Assembly: GCA_037975125.1 (NCBI GenBank) | Contig: CM075855.1 | Location: 108,407,912 to 108,471,911, forward strand | DNA: 64,000 nt | Direction of reading: 5' to 3' | DNA from: Latrodectus hesperus | Taxonomy: Eukaryota > Arthropoda > Arachnida > Araneae > Theridiidae | Shown: positions 39,550 to 51,467 of the stretch, piece after piece | Layout: each line of letters starts with the position of its first letter | How positions within the stretch are numbered: position 1 is the stretch's first letter | Translations under genes and position numbers: made by a program | The notes under the pieces: model-generated | Told to the model about the DNA's origin: nothing | What the model saw: the letters and a program-made list of their open reading frames with translations, nothing else | Database searches by the model: none

Positions 39550-39835
39550 GTGACACTTACAGTTTCAGCTTTCAAAATCGTCTTCTGGTGGAGTTTTCTT
39601 ACTAAAAAGTTTTGTTTCTTTACAGGTGAAGCACCGCAAAGCTGGTTTTTAACGGTGTTTCCGAGTTTTTGGCAGTCTGGGGTTAGATTCATTTGCAATT
39701 TTGCTTGCCCAGACTTTTTCTTTAAGAAAAGCCGAGATTTTGGCGTTGCCTTCGCCTTAGTAATTTCCTACTTTTTATGCTTTCTTGTTTTTATTTCAAT
39801 TTTTCTTTTCAGGGGTATCTAAATAATTTTTCTTC
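39550..39835. other. Moderately GC-rich segment with long frames on both strands
   Basis: The plus strand is open for 90 codons (hydrophobic, Phe-rich). The minus strand is open for about 75 codons from about 39,780 and is Lys/Gln-rich (RLFLKKKSGQAKLQMNL, GASPVKKQNFLVRKLHQKT), followed by a donor-like GTAAGT. The minus reading looks more protein-like and could be a decayed LINE ORF1 or an exon. I cannot identify it. Confidence 0.3.
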
Positions 39836-40649
39836 AGGAAGGTGTTTCATAAATTATCAATATATGTACTCTAGAATTTGTGATCATGTAACTATCCTCA
39901 CTTGAGCCTAAAAAAAAATGAAGCGTCTTCTTTGAGTATGGATGTTTTAATGTTTTTTTTTCTTTTCACAGAGAGGACTGGTGAAGCCAGAGTAATATTT
40001 TATGTGTAAAAGTATTGGGTACTCCATTATTTGATTATGATTTAGGCCTTTAAGCATTTTTAAACAAACTCATGTTTTTAGTTTCCCCACTTAACAATTT
40101 ACAATGTATATTATTAGTTCGACACAGAATCGAAAAGATAAAAAGCTCATGAAATCATAGTGGATAATTATTAAATGGGAAAAAATTTTAAATGAACACA
40201 TTGACTATAAGAAAAGGACGTAGAAAATCTTACCATTAGATTTTTGTAAGTTAGTTTTATAATAATAGAAAATTTAAGAAAAATGTCTCGATTAATAATA
40301 AATCACTATATTTAATTTAAGCTAATGTAATGTGTCTAAACATAAGTAGTTACATTAGACTTAACTGAATAGTTACTTGCGTGATATAAAGTAATAAATA
40401 ACAATCCCTGTTATAAAATTACTTAAATATAAAAAGTAAATTTTATGCCAGATGCCTGATTATCTAAGTTCATTAAAACTTATTATATTTTTAAAGTTAT
40501 GTAATAAAATCTAAGCTTAATCTAAACTACATTAATGAAATAATTTGATATTGATATTGTGAATCTTCTCTCGCGTGGATATATACATTTATATTAAGGA
40601 AATATTACATTTTTTATTACCAAAATATAATTTGATTTTATATTTTCAT

Positions 40650-40684
<35 letters not shown>

Positions 40685-41310
40685 TGTTTTTTTTATAAAA
40701 AATGGTCTCAATTTGCGATTCTTAGAAATTATCACTTTCTCACCACTAACAATACATATTTTTCTGAAAATAATTTAACGTTACACATACTCAAGTACAC
40801 ATATATATATTTTCAACCTATTTCTTGTAGCCATACATGTAGTATAGTTTATTTAATATTTTTATAGCAATTCATGATAACTAAGTTTTCCTTTTGATTT
40901 CTATGAATGAAATTATATGAAATTAAACATTTTTATTTTCTCTCGTTCATATTGGGAAATATGTCAAAATAAAAATTGTTCATCATTCTTTTAATATTAC
41001 GTTTATTTACCTTCATGTTCTGACACAAAAACATCCCCACAATTAATCACATTTATCTAATTCATATTCTTTTTGAGCTTACAGAAAAGATTTTTTTTAC
41101 AATTATTAATTATTTGTATACATCTTAAGCAATAATCACAATAAAAATAAATTAGTTTTTGTGCTATTTTCCACAATCAGATTTTTGGCAGTTAAGGGAA
41201 ATCTTAAAGATACTTTTTTTTCCAAATTTGACAGTAAATAAGTTTTATTGAGTTTAATAAGGCGTATTGGGAATTGTTGTTAGTTCTTACATAAGAGTGT
41301 AAAAGCCAAA
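39836..41310. other. AT-rich DNA with a (GA)n tract at about 40,652-40,684
   Basis: A short GAGA microsatellite interrupts otherwise featureless sequence. A strong pyrimidine-rich acceptor-like site (TTTTTTTCTTTTCACAG, near 39,970) opens only a 7-codon frame. Confidence 0.45.
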
Positions 41311-41312
41311 TA

Positions 41313-42800
41313 TACACTCGTGTCCATAAATTAAGGATTACACAAGTTCAGGCAAAGTAAGAGACAGAAACAAAACAAATGTGACTTATTTGTAAAATCT
41401 GTTTATAAGACAAAAGATAAAGAACAAAAAAGATGCTATAGGTTTGTCATCATTAATAAAAATTGCGATTTTTCTCCCTGGAGCAAATTTCAAAAAATAG
41501 CCTATTTACAAAGGCAAATATAACATGGTTGGAATGATGGTTAATAAACAGTTTGCCCCTAGATGATGTAATGCAGGCCGTACAACGCCTAGGCATGTTG
41601 AGTATCAAATTATCGATCTGATCTTGGGGAATATTACACCACTCACATCAAGCAATGCTCTCCGAAGTTTCGGTAGACATTTGGGAACGGGTTGACGGGC
41701 TGCAATTCGTCGGCCAAGCATGTTCCGCACAATTTCTATTGGTTTCAAGTCTGGTGAGTATGCTGACCAGTCCATGCGGGTGATATCCTCTGATTGAGGT
41801 TATTCGTCTACAATGTGAGCATGCATGGTGAGGATGGGCGTTGTCATCCATAAACCGAAATTCTGCACCCATGATGCCCCGAAACAAACATACTTGTTGT
41901 ACCAGAATGACATCCCGATAAAAGTGGTCTGTCATGATTACATTCTAAGCAAGCAGATTAGTTCTGGAACCCAAAATAATTCCTTCCCAAACGAGCAATC
42001 CTGCACCACCGTAACGGTGTCTTTCATTGATGTTCTCTTGGAACGGGTACTTGGCACTCTCCATATGAATACCCAGTGAAAATCAGACTGAAATCTAAAC
42101 CTGAACTCGTCGGAAAACATCTCACAAGACCACTGTTGTGGTGTCAACAATGCATGCTCTCCACTCCTAGCTAACCGCAGGTGACAGTGATTTGCGGTAA
42201 GTGAAACACATCTGAAAGGCTAATGAGGATACAGACCAATGTGCCCTAAGCGTCTGTACACGGTCTGCCTTGAATCTCTCGCACTGGCAGCTGATAAGAC
42301 AGGTCTGATGCTGTGTTCAGTCTGTTTCTTTGGGCAGTGACTGCCATATACCGGTTCTCATTCGGGGGCGACTTGTGATGTAACGTTTATTCACATTACC
42401 ATCATCTTGGAACCGTTGCCAAAGCCTGGAGATGACACTCTTGGCGATTACAAGTTTCTTGGATATTTTCAGCTGGGTACGTCCACATTACAGACTGCCG
42501 ATTATTTTACCATGTAAAATATCATCTAAATGCTTATTTTGTGCCATAATTATGGGGTTATTGCTGTGAAATGCTTTTAAAGCGCTTGTGAAAATTTTTA
42601 CTTCTTTGCAACCATTCCTTATATATCCCTCTCTTACACTCACGTCATTGTGACTTACTGTTGGCACCATCTGATGGTTTCTTGTAATTTGCATGTAATT
42701 CTTCAAGATTTGTGTAAGAATTATACATGATTTTTTTTGAATTTTAGAGTTCAATTTCGGTGTGATTCTGAATTATCTTTAATATATGGACATGAGTGTA
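41313..42800 (-). mobile_element. Tc1-like transposon with both terminal repeats
   Basis: The left end TACACTCGTGTCCATAAA is matched inverted at the right end by TACACTCATGTCCATATA, each flanked by TA (41,311-41,312 and 42,801-42,802), as expected of Tc1/mariner insertion. Length is about 1.49 kb. The transposase lies inside on the minus strand. The ends are well conserved, so the element could in principle still be mobilised in trans, while its own gene is broken. Confidence 0.88.
41640..42560 (-). pseudogene. Tc1-like transposase, frameshifted
   Basis: Inside the element with TA-flanked ends. It starts near 42,548 with MAQNKHLDDILHGKIIGSL (an N-terminal helix shared by Tc1-like proteins). 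Frameshifted helix-turn-helix residues follow (KLVIAKSVISRLWQRFQDDG, about 42,450), then the first catalytic Asp in EMFSDEFRFRF (about 42,120), HRYGGAGLLVWEGI (about 41,970), the second Asp in FRFMDDNAHPHHA (about 41,860), and a C-terminal region that needs another frameshift to read PAYSPDLKPIE-like residues (about 41,750). At least three frameshifts and a stop separate the blocks. Confidence 0.85.
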
Positions 42801-42802
42801 TA

Positions 42803-43215
42803 TGATTTCCATATAAACTTAAGCTAGAAGTCCTCCTTTTTATTTAAATTTTTATTTTCAGACAGTCGACATATTATTTTTTGTGATTTACCCAATTTAC
42901 TAAAATATTACTTCTCCTTTAATTTTATGTGTACTGAAACTACTTGTAAGCTAATGCAGATCGCTGTTGTATAGAAAAATATTACGAAGCATGTTGCTAG
43001 TTTCGAAGTCTGCGTTCATTTACTTACAAATAATGTTAAAATTGAATGTTTTGCGAAACTGAATGTTACCAAATAAAACTATTTGTACAAAAATTAATGT
43101 TTGAATGATATATTTACTGTGATTTCAATCGAAACTTTAAATATAGCTAATAAATATTCGCTAATATTTGTTAAATATGTATGTATTACTATTCATCCAT
43201 TATGGATCACACACA
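42803..43215. other. AT-rich DNA, no gene seen
   Basis: No recognisable feature. Confidence 0.45.
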
Positions 43216-43216
43216 C

Positions 43217-43330
<114 letters not shown>

Positions 43331-43435
43331 AGCTCTATAGATATGTAAGTTACACTTGTGAAGTCAGAGGTGGCATCAATGCGAAAGTAAGAGAAAATGC
43401 TATGTGCATGAGCGGTAATTGAGTTCCACGACTTC

Positions 43436-44520
43436 CAGTTGTAGCAATTTTATTCGAATTTTTTGAACAGCTACTACTTGATAACAGAAAAAAAATGGCA
43501 CATGAGCTAAAAACTTAACCTAACGTTGAAGTTTAAAGAAAAGTACGTTTTTTGAGAGCAAAACGATTAATGAGTAAGGAAATTCATCGTGAAATATCGA
43601 CAGTGCATGTGCCAAGTACAATATTACGTACAGCCATTATGAAATGGTGCCAGCAGTTCTCAGACAGTCGAGCAGACCTAACCGATATGAAAAGGCAAGG
43701 AAAGCTAAAAATGGTGAGCATATCAAACATTATGTAGAAGGAGTAAGGTATTATTCTCAAGAATTCATTGCCTCAACATAATGCGAAGCAGTTGAAAATA
43801 TCTATTGTTAATGATCATTCAGCCATTGTGTACTAAATGGATTTTCGCTAATTGTGTTCATTATGGATTCCTTATTCTTTGAAATCCGAAGGCAAAGGAG
43901 CAAAGTTTGCAGCTTCCCTGGAATTCTTTCAACGTTATTATTCTGAAGGCAATGATATCTTAAGCTTCATCATTACGGGTGATGAGACATGGCTGCCTCA
44001 CTTCATTCAAGAAACGAAGCAAGTGTCGATGGAATGAAGGCACTCATCTTTGACCATGAGAACAAAATCCAAAGATATAACTACTGTTTTTTCGATTGTG
44101 ATGGATCTGTCTATACCTAGTTTATGCGGAAGGGCCAATCATGAATGTTGAGTCCTACTGTGAAACACTAACTTGCTTTCACTATGCTGTGAAAAATCTG
44201 CGACTTGGAAAGTTAAGTAAAGACGTTGTTCTCTTGCACATCAATGCAAAACCCTCACAAAGTATGTACAACATAGTATTTGCTTCACGGAGTTTTGGAT
44301 GAGGTGTCTTAAGTCATCCACCGTTCTGGCACCTTGCGACTTTCATGTGTTCGGAAAGCTCAAAGAACGTTCAGGTGGAAGACAATTTTCTACGTTCAGA
44401 CAGCTGGCTCAAAGACCAAGGAGCGATTTTCTGTGATTAGGGCATTGAATGATTTGTGATACGTTCCGACAAATGTTTGCAGTGACTGAGAGATTATGCA
44501 GAGATATAAAGTGTTGCATA
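43436..44520 (+). pseudogene. mariner-like transposase remnant
   Basis: Plus-strand mariner transposase. The N-terminal helix-turn-helix region FLRAKRLMSKEIHREIS...MKWCQQFSDSRADL (43,545-43,690) is a good match to the mariner/SETMAR-type domain. FFQRYYSEGNDILSF leads to IITGDETWLPHF (first Asp, about 43,970), then ETKQVSM. The second Asp motif, normally HDNARPH, is HINAKPS (about 44,240), so this catalytic Asp is Asn. LAPCDFHVFGKLKE (third Asp, about 44,330) follows. Several stops and frameshifts are present, and the bipartite linker has partly decayed. Terminal repeats were not identified with confidence. Confidence 0.85.
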
Positions 44521-44524
44521 TTTG

Positions 44525-45195
44525 CCATATTGTATAATAGCGCACATTTTTGACTTGCATTGTTTGAGTGTAACTTATATTTAGAGTGCTCTGAGTACTA
44601 AGTTTGACCTATAACGCACACATGTTTTGATAAGCTCAATTAAAATGACTAGTTTTCCAATATAAAATGCATTTTTGAACATAAATTTTAGCTTATCTCA
44701 TGCACGGATTTTATCAGAACAAATATTAAAATCTGATAAATTATTTACATTTACTAGCAGTTACCAGTGGTTTACAAACATTTTAAAGAAGTGGTACAAT
44801 AGAAATGAACGAGAATATATAATGATTGAGTTCAGATTATTAATTTATTTAATATAACAAAAATAATTTACCTTGAATAACACCAACTTTATGGAATTTT
44901 CGTAGTATTGCATGCAAATGTTTGAAAGCATTTTAAAGTATATTTCCGTGTATAAATAAAGCTAAAGGCTGATAAAAATATAATTGATTTTGATTTGAGC
45001 TGTGTTATCGGTTATAATCCTTCAAACAAAAACAAGTACTATTTGAAATTATTAGGAAGTACACAAGTAACTAAATTTTACATACGATTTTGTCCGTCGA
45101 TAATTTTGCAATTGAATTAAACTACGTTTATAATAGAAGACAGTTATATATGTGTTTATTTCAAGTACAAGAATTTTTTTTTTATTTGGGAAAAC
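44525..45195. other. AT-rich DNA, no gene seen
   Basis: No recognisable feature. Confidence 0.4.
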
Positions 45196-45346
45196 AAAAA
45201 TATCTCCCTGTGCACCAAGGAATACCATACAGTGCCCGAAGGTACTACAAATGTATTACAAAAAAATCCAAATAATACATGAGATGAAAAAAATAATAAT
45301 AAAAGAAGGCAGAGAGAAAAAAGAGATATAAAAAATGAAAAAGGAA

Positions 45347-46382
45347 TTAGATAACAGCATGGATAAATATTACAAAAAATTCAAAATTCTCTTTTTTAAC
45401 TAGGTCTACCATAATCGGGGCCCACCTGCTATTTAAGTCTTTATAAATCTCGTTCCTTACTTCTGAAACAGATGGGCATTCAAGAAGAATGTGAGAAGGG
45501 TTGTCACTCCCAGAGTTGCACTTGCACACCTCACTGTTTTTAATGTGGAAACGATGTAGGTAGCTATTGAATTTCCCATGTCCAGTGAGGAATTGCGTAA
45601 TTTTAAAGTCAGTGTAAAACCAGTAATTCTTAATTCTGCATTGAACTGAAGGAAAAAATATTTAGTCCACTTACAATTAGGAGAGGAAACGAAACCTGAG
45701 TTCCATTCTGTGATAATCATCTTTTTGATAGTGGTTTTGAAAAAAAACTTGGGTAAGCTGGTATTGAGTTTATTTGGAAGTGAAAAAGAAGATTTGTCCA
45801 GGAAATCCGCTCTTTCATTTCCATACACACAACTATGACCCTTGACATGGGAGAAAGTGAATGAAATATTTTTGATATCACACATATTAATTAAAATCTG
45901 GACTTCTACTATAAGTCTTTCAAAACTAGATATATTTTCTAGAGCCAGTAGGGAAGACATTGAGTCACTGCAAATTAAAAATTTTTAAAAGGCTTGCTTA
46001 TGGCATCTTTAACAGCAAGATTAATGCAGAGTAATTCCGCTTGGAAAATAGAACTGTAATCACTTATGCGGTATACATGATGACTCATTTCAAAACCATT
46101 CTGAAAGCATACGTATGCAAGACCTACTTTTTCGTTAACTTTACTCCCAACTGTAAAGTAAATTAGATCAAAGTCTTCTTCCTTAACGCTATCAAATGCA
46201 GCAAGAGGAGCAGCAGATCTTGCAGATGGATGAAGTAGGGAAGAAAAGTCCAAATCACCATCAAGATGGTTAGAAAAAGAGTCTTGAGCATAACGATAAG
46301 CCTTATTTTGATGAAGTATGACAGCATCAAGAGGTAGAAGACCAGAGAGCATCATAACTGATTGTTCCATATCCTCTAACAA
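45347..46382 (-). pseudogene. ORF2 RNase H domain and zinc C-terminus
   Basis: RNase H fold, two frames with a break near 45,970. The first catalytic Asp is lost (IYFTVGSK where intact copies have YTDGSK). The catalytic Glu is kept in SSIFQAEL, the next Asp follows in CSDSMSSL, and the final acidic site lies in the HVKGHSCVYGNERAD block (about 45,820). Downstream, CKCNSGSDNPSHILLECPSV (about 45,470-45,530) is the C-x-C...H-x4-C zinc motif at the end of R1/I-type ORF2 proteins. Loss of the Asp makes RNase H inactive even apart from the frameshifts. Confidence 0.85.
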
Positions 46383-46384
46383 TT

Positions 46385-47224
46385 CTCAAGAGCAGCTTTC
46401 TTTGTATTTTTCTGATAAGTTTTCGGTTTATTTTTTTCCTCAAACTGTCTCCCCAAATTCGTGAAGCATACAGAATAACGGGAACAATGCCTTGTTTATA
46501 AATCAAATTTGAAACTTCGAATTAAATACCGTAACTGTTATTGCAAATTCTATACAGTGCCTTAGTAAGAATGTTAACCTTAGCTAAAATGTATTTCAAA
46601 TATTTTGTTGAAACGAATTATCGTTAGAAAGATTGTCTTCTGGGAATGAAAAATTTGAGATTGTACTTAGAGATTCTTCAAAAGAGGATGTGAAGTGACC
46701 TGAAGTGGTTTCAATGCCAGTAATCTCGACACTTTTAATAAAGTTTCTCTTCATGCCTTTATTAATCTTCTTCCATACATTTGTAGGGGTAACATCAGAA
46801 AGAAAGTCTTTCCAGGAATTTAATTTTGAGTTATTAATAATGTTCTTATACACTTCTTTAACGTGGAGGTATTTGGATTTAAAAACTTCCTTAAAAATTG
46901 GGTTTTGGCTCTTTAAAAGCGACGTCTTGAAGCATTTAACTTTTTACGCATGCATGCTATTTCAGAAGTCCACCAAGGAACATTTATTTTACAACAATGC
47001 TTGAAAGGAATAACTATCCCTCCGGCAGAAATCAGGACATTTTGAAGCTCAGAAATAAGACTTTCTAGGCAAATGGGGTTATTACAAAAAGAAAGCTGAT
47101 CCTCAAATTTAGAATTATTTATAGCCTCATAACATTTAGTCTGAAAAAGAAACCAATTTGCTCTTCTACAGTCAAAGATTTGAGGCTTGTTTTGGTGTAA
47201 AGAATTCGTAGTATTATCAACCAA
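46385..47224 (-). pseudogene. ORF2 endonuclease-RT linker joined to RT thumb
   Basis: 47,224-46,600 encodes the linker between endonuclease and RT, with residues such as WWTSEIACMRKKLNASRR and FEESLSTISNFSFPEDN. The next recognisable protein, ILAKVNILTKALYRICNN and IVPVILYASRIWGDSLRKK (about 46,575-46,430), belongs to the RT thumb. The palm with the catalytic F/YxDD box should lie between them and is absent, so a deletion of perhaps 250-300 codons occurred near 46,600. The size is inferred from family architecture. Confidence 0.75.
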
Positions 47225-47779
47225 GGCAATTTAAAAATAAATCATCCTATGGTCAGGAAGCAAGTCGTATTCAGGAATAGACCAATCAATGACATCTTGC
47301 AATAAATTTCCCCAACAAGAGTAATATCAACGTAGCTAGAACATTGAGTTGAACAGAAGGTAGGGCCGAAATATTCATTAACTACAAAGAGTTGTTTAGT
47401 ACTAAAGAAATCACATAGTTTATCTCCTCAAGCATCTGAATAAGGACTAAACCAAACATTACTTTTGCTATTAGAGTCCATTCCCCAAATAAGTCGAGAA
47501 GAATTCACATTAGACATGAAAGAATCAATCTTTTGTAAATCAGCATCTATATTTCTGCCCGGCTCCAAGTAGCACATCTGATTGGGAATTAAATAATACT
47601 TTGTAATGGCTGGGAAACCCGGAAAGATTCCCTTTGTAACAGTGAGGTTCTTGAATCAATGCAACATCAATATTATCAGTTTCCATATTGAGAATGAGTT
47701 GCTGCGTAGCATTTTTCGACTTATGTAGATTTAATTGGACAAAACGTAAAAGAGAACAATAACTATATTCCATAATCAA
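47225..47779 (-). pseudogene. ORF2 N-terminal APE-type endonuclease, degraded
   Basis: The start near 47,779 reads LLRFVQLNLHKSKNATQQLI and VALIQEPHCYKG, with the N-terminal Asn and the QEP Glu of the apurinic-type endonuclease active site. Further on, WGMDSNSKSNVW (about 47,475) and YVDITLVG (about 47,320) recover the D-x-N and S-x-ID blocks with frameshifts. The part between the QEP block and the D-x-N block looks shortened. This nuclease nicks target DNA for target-primed reverse transcription. Confidence 0.8.
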
Positions 47780-47819
47780 TACGAGAGATTGATAATTTCT
47801 TCATGAAAATTTCACTCGG

Positions 47820-48075
47820 GCAGCAACTAACATAAGGTTTATGATAAATATTAACTCTTTTTGAAGGATTTTTAGTTTTATAATTAAATCTAGCACAATT
47901 GACACAAACTTGATGATTTCTATTAAAACACTCTGAGCTTTTATGGTTACCTGAACAGGTAAAACAAGCAAGGTGGTTTTTACAATCAGCAGCCTTATGA
48001 TTATAACCCAAGCATTTGAAACATCTATGTATAATAACAAAATCATCAACTTCACTTATTTATTGAAAAGTATAT
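47820..48075 (-). pseudogene. ORF1 C-terminus with zinc knuckles
   Basis: Minus strand: RCFKCLGYNHKAADC, then CFTCSGNHKSSEC, then CVNCARFNYK. The first two are CCHC knuckles (C-x2-C-x4-H-x4-C) and the third is a partial one, the usual triplet at the end of gag-like ORF1 proteins of I/R1/Jockey LINEs, which bind element RNA. Upstream ORF1 sequence is missing beyond 48,075. Confidence 0.85.
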
Positions 48076-48080
48076 TTATG

Positions 48081-48780
48081 CATAAATAAAACAACCTTAA
48101 GTTCAGAAATATAATTTATTTTAATTTGCGTTGCATTATGCTTTAAACAATTCTGTACTACTATTTGCAAGTAATAATAAACCCAAAAATAAAATTTTGC
48201 ATGAATTCTTTTGCAGCAAATGAAGCTGATTTTCAAATAAATCATTATTATTTTAAAGACCTTTATTTTAAAATTATTTAAAGTTATTAAACAATCTTAA
48301 ACAAACTCTCAATTAAACTAGTTATTAAAACAAACTCTTTAATTTAATTTTACCAAAGTAACAAAATGTTTTCTGTTGTATTACCACAAAAATTTTAACG
48401 AACCATTTATTTTTCGCAAACATAAGTATTTTTGGTATATCAGTAAAACTTTGAAAAATAAAATAAGTGTACTTGATTTTCTTATTTAGTATTTATAACA
48501 TATTGTCATAATACTTTTCATAAATAACTGTTATGAAATGAGATCGTAAAGTATTAAAGCCTAAATATATGTACACATAAAAAATAAATGCTTTAGATCA
48601 TAATGAGTATTGAACTTATAACACTTAGTAATGTTCAATAAAAAAAAATTCGGTTGTTGATGAGAAAACCTAATATTTTTTGAATTATAAAATAGGTAAA
48701 TTATTTGAAATCTTAGCTCATCTAAAAAAAGTTCAAATTCTTATAAAAAAAAGTTAATTGCTATATCATCTTGAAAGTTT
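48081..48780. other. AT-rich DNA, no gene seen
   Basis: No recognisable feature. Confidence 0.45.
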
Positions 48781-48784
48781 GATC

Positions 48785-49095
48785 ATGAAACATTTAAAAA
48801 CTGTCCATAAATAAAGCTCTAATAGCCAGTTTGTGAATCTCACAGTGTTCATAACAAAAGTTTAGCATTTCCATATGCTTCTGGTAGCCATAACGCTTTT
48901 ACGCTCTTTTTCCCCAAAAAGTCCTTGAAAGTTAAATTTTCTGAAGTAATGATCCCGTGACGTCAGTTTAGTGAAGAGGAAAGCTCGGAATTTTATACCG
49001 TCGAATTAACTTGCATCCAGTGAAATAAAGGGAATATTTATATTGCAATTCCCCTAGTTTTCCCTAAGCCTAAATGTGTACTGTTTGCTTCTCTC
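48785..49095. repeat. Dispersed repeat family R300, copy 3 (diverged)
   Basis: Shares CCATAAATAAAGCTCTAATA, CATAACAAAAGTTTAGCAT and CATAACGCTTTTACGCTCTT-type blocks in the same order and orientation as the copies at 11.9 and 37.0 kb, but the right half is more diverged. It holds a CGTGACGTCA motif at about 48,955-48,964. Confidence 0.6.
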
Positions 49096-49629
49096 TCTCT
49101 TTCTTCAGGGTAAATGTTTATTATAGTTGGCTTCTGATAATTTTGATGCACATATGAATTCAAATGTCAGTTATTGTTATTCGCTTATTGGATACCCAGA
49201 TTAATACTGCAGAAACTATTTATTAAAGAATGCTGATTTCATATATTTGTTTATTTTTGTTTGCGAATTAAAATGAAAATGTACTTGAAGAATAAATTTT
49301 ATATGATCATTAGTACATGATACATTCTCTCATTGCTAGAATTTAATTTATAAATTTTTTATGCAAGATTCTAAACTTCAATGAAAATTATATTTTTGGA
49401 TAAATAAAAATTATTTTTAAAAAAATTCTTAAAGCCATTGTGATTCGCGTTTGACAGGCGTAAAACTTAAGGTAGATTTTTAAAGGAATCAATTAAATGA
49501 TATAATAAGTTATTGCAATTGGATGTAAAATTAACTATTCTAAAATTAATTATATATACTATATCTATATATATATATAAATATCAAATAGTATATATTT
49601 ATATCAGAAATGGTATGAGTATATATTTA
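49096..49629. other. AT-rich DNA, no gene seen
   Basis: No recognisable feature. Confidence 0.45.
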
Positions 49630-49779
<150 letters not shown>

Positions 49780-49854
49780 CATGAGTACTAATATCTAATG
49801 TATTAGATTTCATGTTAAATTAATTTTTATTTTTCATGGGATATATTGTTGTTT

Positions 49855-50405
49855 CCTATGCCCAGTCAAAATACGAGGCACTAAAGGCAACAAGAAAGTA
49901 GTAGAGCAAAGTCATGTTGCCCAGTAGGATATCTTTCCTACCAATATCTCGCTTCCTCCGTTGAGCAGCAAAGAGCCCCACAAAGGGGCAGATGGTCCCT
50001 GTCCATTACTTCTCCAGAGCCGCAGAGTGGACAAGTAGGAACAGTAAGAATGCCCAAGCGCTTCAAATGAGAGGCTAGGCAGTCATGTCCTGCTGTTAGA
50101 CGAAAGGTGGCAGCTGCATTTCGTCTTGGTAAATCAGGAATAAGAAAAGGACTCTCGGGTTTTTAAGCTATACGAGTCTGTAGGCCACATTAGAAGCAAA
50201 CAGATGCTTTAGAAATAGTTTAATTTTCCAATACAAGAGGGGTGTGGAGGATGTTATAGAAGACCGGCTTCCTTCTTTTCAAGGACGTCTGCTTGCTCAT
50301 TGCTCCATAAGCTGCACTGGACAGGCATCCAATGGAGAACAATTTACTTAACTTTCAAAGCAAGAGTATCCAGGAATTCTTGGCATTGTTGAATTTTCTA
50401 TGGGA
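49855..50405 (-). pseudogene. C-terminal ORF2 fragment of a non-LTR retrotransposon (RNase H end and zinc domain)
   Basis: The minus strand begins near 50,370 with WMPVQCSLWSNEQADVLEKK, the last RNase H block (intact: HCG-x-x-GNEQAD), then after frameshifts a clean open stretch of about 75 codons (50,165-49,935): PFLIPDLPRRNAAATFRLTA, GHDCLASHLKRLGIL and CPLCGSGEVMDRDHLPLC. The C-x2-C-x..H-x4-C zinc motif is complete. No start codon precedes this stretch, consistent with an interior fragment of a LINE polyprotein. It is a third lineage, distinct from the 33 kb and 63.5 kb fragments. Confidence 0.8.
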
Positions 50406-50409
50406 TATC

Positions 50410-51021
<612 letters not shown>

Positions 51022-51145
51022 TATATTCAAAGTATTTTATTTGTGCTTTTCTGCTTGAATAATGTTTTGAGCTGTTAATATAAACTAATTCTTTGAGTTT
51101 TTTAAATAGTATATCTTACAAGATTTAAATGAGATTTCTTTTCAG

Positions 51146-51427
51146 TTTCACAAAATATCAATGTGTCTCAGGGAGTATCTTATTTTAAATTCTATGAAAA
51201 TTCTAATTTTTCGGAAACTATCTGATATGAAAGAAAAGATCTGGATTATTCCTCTTCATTCGACCATCTGGGGGGAAAATCCCAACATAAATCTAACAAG
51301 TGATGCATTAAATAACGCTTCTTCCCCCATCCCTCCATTCCTCAAATCAAATATAGATTCAAGAGAGATATTAGATGAGCAAGAAAAATTTATCTCCATC
51401 TTCAATGAATTAAAAGCATTGAGATAA
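51146..51427 (+). CDS. Possible 3'-terminal coding exon of an unidentified host gene
   Basis: A pyrimidine-rich acceptor (GAGATTTCTTTTCAG) ends at 51,145; the frame starting there is open for 93 codons to a TGA-free stop TAA at 51,425-51,427. An AATAAA signal follows at 51,462-51,467, about 35 nt after the stop. The second half looks like an ordinary soluble protein C-terminus (NNASSPIPPFLKSNIDSREI, LDEQEKFISIFNELKALR: acidic, amphipathic, likely helical). The first part is more hydrophobic. It matches no transposon protein I know and has no internal stop or frameshift, unlike every other coding stretch here. The upstream exon was not found. It could also be a chance frame or a processed fragment. 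Confidence 0.35.
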   Translation, partial: FHKISMCLREYLILNSMKILIFRKLSDMKEKIWIIPLHSTIWGENPNINLTSDALNNASSPIPPFLKSNIDSREILDEQEKFISIFNELKALR

Positions 51428-51461
51428 GAAAGATAAAATTTAAAAAATGCTATCTGGAAGA

Positions 51462-51467
51462 AATAAA
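51462..51467 (+). terminator. Candidate polyadenylation signal
   Basis: AATAAA 35 nt after the stop of the candidate terminal exon. Such hexamers are frequent in AT-rich DNA, so weight is low. Confidence 0.3.

Larger units (their letters stand above)
45200..48080 (-). mobile_element. R1/I-type non-LTR retrotransposon with deleted reverse transcriptase
   Basis: On the minus strand, in order: end of ORF1 with CCHC zinc knuckles, APE-type endonuclease, an endonuclease-RT linker, the RT thumb only, RNase H, and a Cys/His zinc-binding C-terminus. This domain order is that of I/R1/LOA-group LINEs. The whole is about 2.9 kb, far short of an intact element because the RT fingers and palm are missing. 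The A-rich DNA at 45,265-45,350 probably includes the 3' untranslated region. Confidence 0.85.

Noticed and set aside
40652..40684. (GA)n as a GAGA-factor regulatory element
   Set aside because: A single short microsatellite with no adjacent promoter or gene; function cannot be supported.
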